DNA from: Halopseudomonas litoralis
GTDB lineage: Bacteria; Pseudomonadota; Gammaproteobacteria; Pseudomonadales; Pseudomonadaceae
Direction of reading: 5' to 3'
Assembly: GCF_900105005.1 (NCBI RefSeq)
Contig: NZ_LT629748.1
Span: 1,922,001-1,986,000, forward strand
Length of the DNA: 64,000 nt
Part shown: piece after piece, positions 62,120 to 64,000 of the stretch
How the letters are laid out: each line of letters starts with the position of its first letter
How positions within the stretch are numbered: position 1 is the stretch's first letter
Notes under the pieces: model-generated
Seen by the model: the letters and a program-made list of their open reading frames with translations, nothing else
Database searches by the model: none
What the model was told of the DNA's origin: nothing
Made by a program: the position numbers and the translations under genes

Positions 62120-62712
62120 GAACCGTTACCTGTGAACTTCGACATGGTTGCCTCACCATCTGCGCTGATGCCATCGCGAACTACAACCTTTTTGACCGTC
62201 AGGAACAGAATCTTGATATCCAGCCAGAGCGACTGATTGTCGACGTACCAGACATCCAGCTTGAACTTCTCATCCCAGCCGAGTGTATTGCGACCATTGA
62301 TCTGCGCCCATCCCGTTACGCCGGGGCGCGCCTCATGACGGCGGTACTGCTCCGGTGAATACAACGGCAGGTACTCCATCAACAGCGGACGTGGCCCGAC
62401 CAGGCTCATATCGCCTTTGAGCACATTCCACAGCTCCGGCAACTCATCCAGACTGGATGAACGCAGAAACTGGCCGAAGGGGGTCAGACGCTCAGAATCA
62501 GGCAGAGGATTGCCTACCACATCAATAGCATCCCTCATGGTGCGGAATTTCACCATTTCAAAGGGCTTGCCATTCAAACCGGGGCGAACCTGACGAAACA
62601 ACACCGGAGAACCCATCTCGCGGCTGATTTGCCATGCGACGATGGTTATGGCTGGTGAGAGCAGAACCAAGGCCACTATAGTGGCTACCACATCAAAAAC
62701 ACGTTTAAGCAT
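62116..62712 (-). CDS. Monotopic phosphoglycosyl transferase, PglC-like
   Basis: A 198-residue enzyme with one N-terminal membrane helix (VVATIVALVLLSPAITIVAW) and the small PGT core: LRSSSLDELPELWNVLKGDMS and LVGPRP, plus the catalytic Asp-Glu pair. It transfers a sugar-1-phosphate from the UDP-sugar to undecaprenyl phosphate, starting the repeat unit. Two bases separate it from the GT4 gene. Confidence 0.92.
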   Translation of the reverse strand: MLKRVFDVVATIVALVLLSPAITIVAWQISREMGSPVLFRQVRPGLNGKPFEMVKFRTMRDAIDVVGNPLPDSERLTPFGQFLRSSSLDELPELWNVLKGDMSLVGPRPLLMEYLPLYSPEQYRRHEARPGVTGWAQINGRNTLGWDEKFKLDVWYVDNQSLWLDIKILFLTVKKVVVRDGISADGEATMSKFTGNGS

Positions 62713-62714
62713 CG

Positions 62715-63875
62715 TTATACACCACCGCCCTGAGATAACTGTGGATTTAACAGCTTGATTCCCATCCCCTTCAACATCTGCGCATTCACCTTATGAACAT
62801 CATACTTTTCAACGGCAACATCCCGAGCTCGCTTACCCATGCTTGCCACCAAGGCTGGCTGCTCAACAAACCTAAGCATTGCCGCTGCCAATGCGTCTGC
62901 ATCTTTAACAGGCACCAGAAAGCCATTATCCCCATCCACCACCGTCTCACGACACCCGGGTGCGTCAGTCGTGATGATAGCCCGTCCCATAGCCATCGCT
63001 TCTAACACAGTGCGGGGGGTGCCCTCACGATATGAAGGCAATACATAGACGCTCGCATCAGTAATAGCTGGCCGCACATCATCCAACCGTCCCAAGTATT
63101 CGATATGCCCCACCTTGATCCATTCATCTATCTCGGAACGGGTAATGGAGTCTGGGTTGGGGTCAATATCACCCACCAAGCGGAACTGAATATCCGAGTG
63201 GTGCGTACGAACAGTCGCTGCAGCACGAACATATTCGCGCACACCTTTATCACCCAGTAAACGTGCAATCAGCAAAAAGCGCGGCGGACCTAACGGCAAT
63301 GATGCAACATCGAAACTAGCCGTATCAATACCGGAGCCATTAACCACTCTGGTAGGCACTGATTCGGGTACAAGACCCAGCTCTCGGAAAAGAGCTTCGT
63401 CATCGGGGTTCTGAAAATAGACAAGGTCGGTGCGCTTTAATGCCTGCCTATACAAGCCACGCGCTAACCCTTGCACCAGCTTGCGCTTTCCTCGCGCTTC
63501 ACCGGTAAAGGCATAGCCAAGCCCTGTGATCAGCGCATAGCGCTTTGGGACCTTTGCTAGCCTAGCTGCCAAGGTCCCATAAATCACCGGCTTTATCGTG
63601 TAGCCCAGCACCATATCGGGCTGAATCTCACGCAGAAGACGCACAAAGGTACGTAGAGTAGTCAGATCCTTGATTGGGTTAATCCCCGCACGATGCAGGG
63701 GCACATCATGAAGTAAAACCCCCCATTCTCGGAGCTGCCGGCACGTAGCCTCATCCGCGTTCAGATCCGGAGCAATAGTATGTACTTCCAGACCTGCATC
63801 ACACAGAGCTTTGACCAATGGGCCACGGAAGTTAATAAGAGAGCTGGCTAGCCCAGCGTGAATTACAATGCGCAT
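62715..63875 (-). CDS. GT4 glycosyltransferase, PglA-like
   Basis: A 386-residue GT-B enzyme of family 4. The N-terminal Rossmann start (MRIVIHAGLASSLINFRGPL) and the C-terminal nucleotide-sugar site with VLPSYREGTPRTVLEAMAMG (E-x7-E) are visible. It probably adds the second sugar to the lipid-linked first sugar. GAGAG lies upstream of the ATG. It is the most upstream gene of this transcript in the window. Confidence 0.92.
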   Translation of the reverse strand: MRIVIHAGLASSLINFRGPLVKALCDAGLEVHTIAPDLNADEATCRQLREWGVLLHDVPLHRAGINPIKDLTTLRTFVRLLREIQPDMVLGYTIKPVIYGTLAARLAKVPKRYALITGLGYAFTGEARGKRKLVQGLARGLYRQALKRTDLVYFQNPDDEALFRELGLVPESVPTRVVNGSGIDTASFDVASLPLGPPRFLLIARLLGDKGVREYVRAAATVRTHHSDIQFRLVGDIDPNPDSITRSEIDEWIKVGHIEYLGRLDDVRPAITDASVYVLPSYREGTPRTVLEAMAMGRAIITTDAPGCRETVVDGDNGFLVPVKDADALAAAMLRFVEQPALVASMGKRARDVAVEKYDVHKVNAQMLKGMGIKLLNPQLSQGGGV

Positions 63876-64000
63876 ATACTCTCGAGTGTTTATACCGGTT
63901 ACAGGTACTGTATCGTGTCTCAGTTAGATTGAGGATGCTCTCTTCAATGAGATCTAAACTACCGCACAGATCTACGATGACCAGTACCAAAGCCACCCCC
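63876..64000. other. Window edge upstream of the GT4 gene
   Basis: About 125 bases; the frame reading inward from the edge is open on the minus strand, but too short to assign. The polysaccharide locus probably continues past the edge. Confidence 0.2.

Overview
The window looks like chromosomal DNA from a gammaproteobacterium of the Pseudomonas group. Supporting signs are the GC-rich codon use, the adjacent fabA-fabB pair, a CadR-type regulator next to a cadmium/zinc ATPase, the DUF1302/DUF1329 pair with an AraC regulator, selD-mnmH, and REP-like intergenic palindromes. I cannot name the genus from sequence alone; a Pseudomonas or Halopseudomonas-type organism is the best guess. I saw no rRNA, tRNA or CRISPR array.

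Positions 1 to about 36,600 are mostly housekeeping and ordinary accessory genes: aroC with a small membrane protein and a dehydrogenase; a TauE/SafE exporter; an Smr-domain protein; selD-mnmH (tRNA 2-selenouridine); a patatin-like lipase; a penicillin/AHL-acylase-family enzyme; two acyl-CoA-ligase-like enzymes; a tightly coupled gpsA-DUF4389-sixA operon; a TonB receptor, solute-binding protein and hybrid histidine kinase set; fabAB; a MerR-regulated metal P-type ATPase; a Bcr/CflA efflux pump; a nuclease-helicase fusion; and the DUF1329/DUF1302 pair beside an AraC regulator.

From 36,600 to the right edge almost everything lies on the minus strand and belongs to a surface-polysaccharide locus. 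Left to right it holds a PglF/WbpM-type 4,6-dehydratase, galE, a phosphohexomutase, pgi, a strikingly degenerate UDP-sugar dehydrogenase homologue, galU, an MNT/HEPN pair, an asparagine-synthase-like protein and a Wzx-type flippase. At 60.3-63.9 kb it continues with an aminotransferase, an acetyltransferase, a small phosphoglycosyl transferase and a GT4 glycosyltransferase. With the dehydratase these form a plausible route from UDP-GlcNAc to undecaprenyl-linked di-N-acetylbacillosamine or a similar sugar. No polymerase or chain-length regulator is visible, so the locus probably runs on past 64,000.

The locus is split by an accessory island (about 49.3-60.2 kb): a ParD-like/RelE pair, a HipA-like kinase with its HTH partner in toxin-first order, two copies of an alpha/beta hydrolase (one lacking exactly 248 internal codons), an IS110-family remnant with a long structured leader between REP-like repeats, and a nested transposon. 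In the nested element, an IS3-family element (54,866-59,800) carries a second IS3-family element inside orfA and an IS66-family element inside orfB, with readable target duplications. Removing both restores a 1.2-kb IS with intact frames.

The most unusual observations are the pseudoenzyme-like UDP-sugar dehydrogenase, the duplicated hydrolase with a conserved leader hairpin that covers its ribosome binding site, the possible bridge-RNA relic of the IS110 element, and the IS66 element without tnpA.
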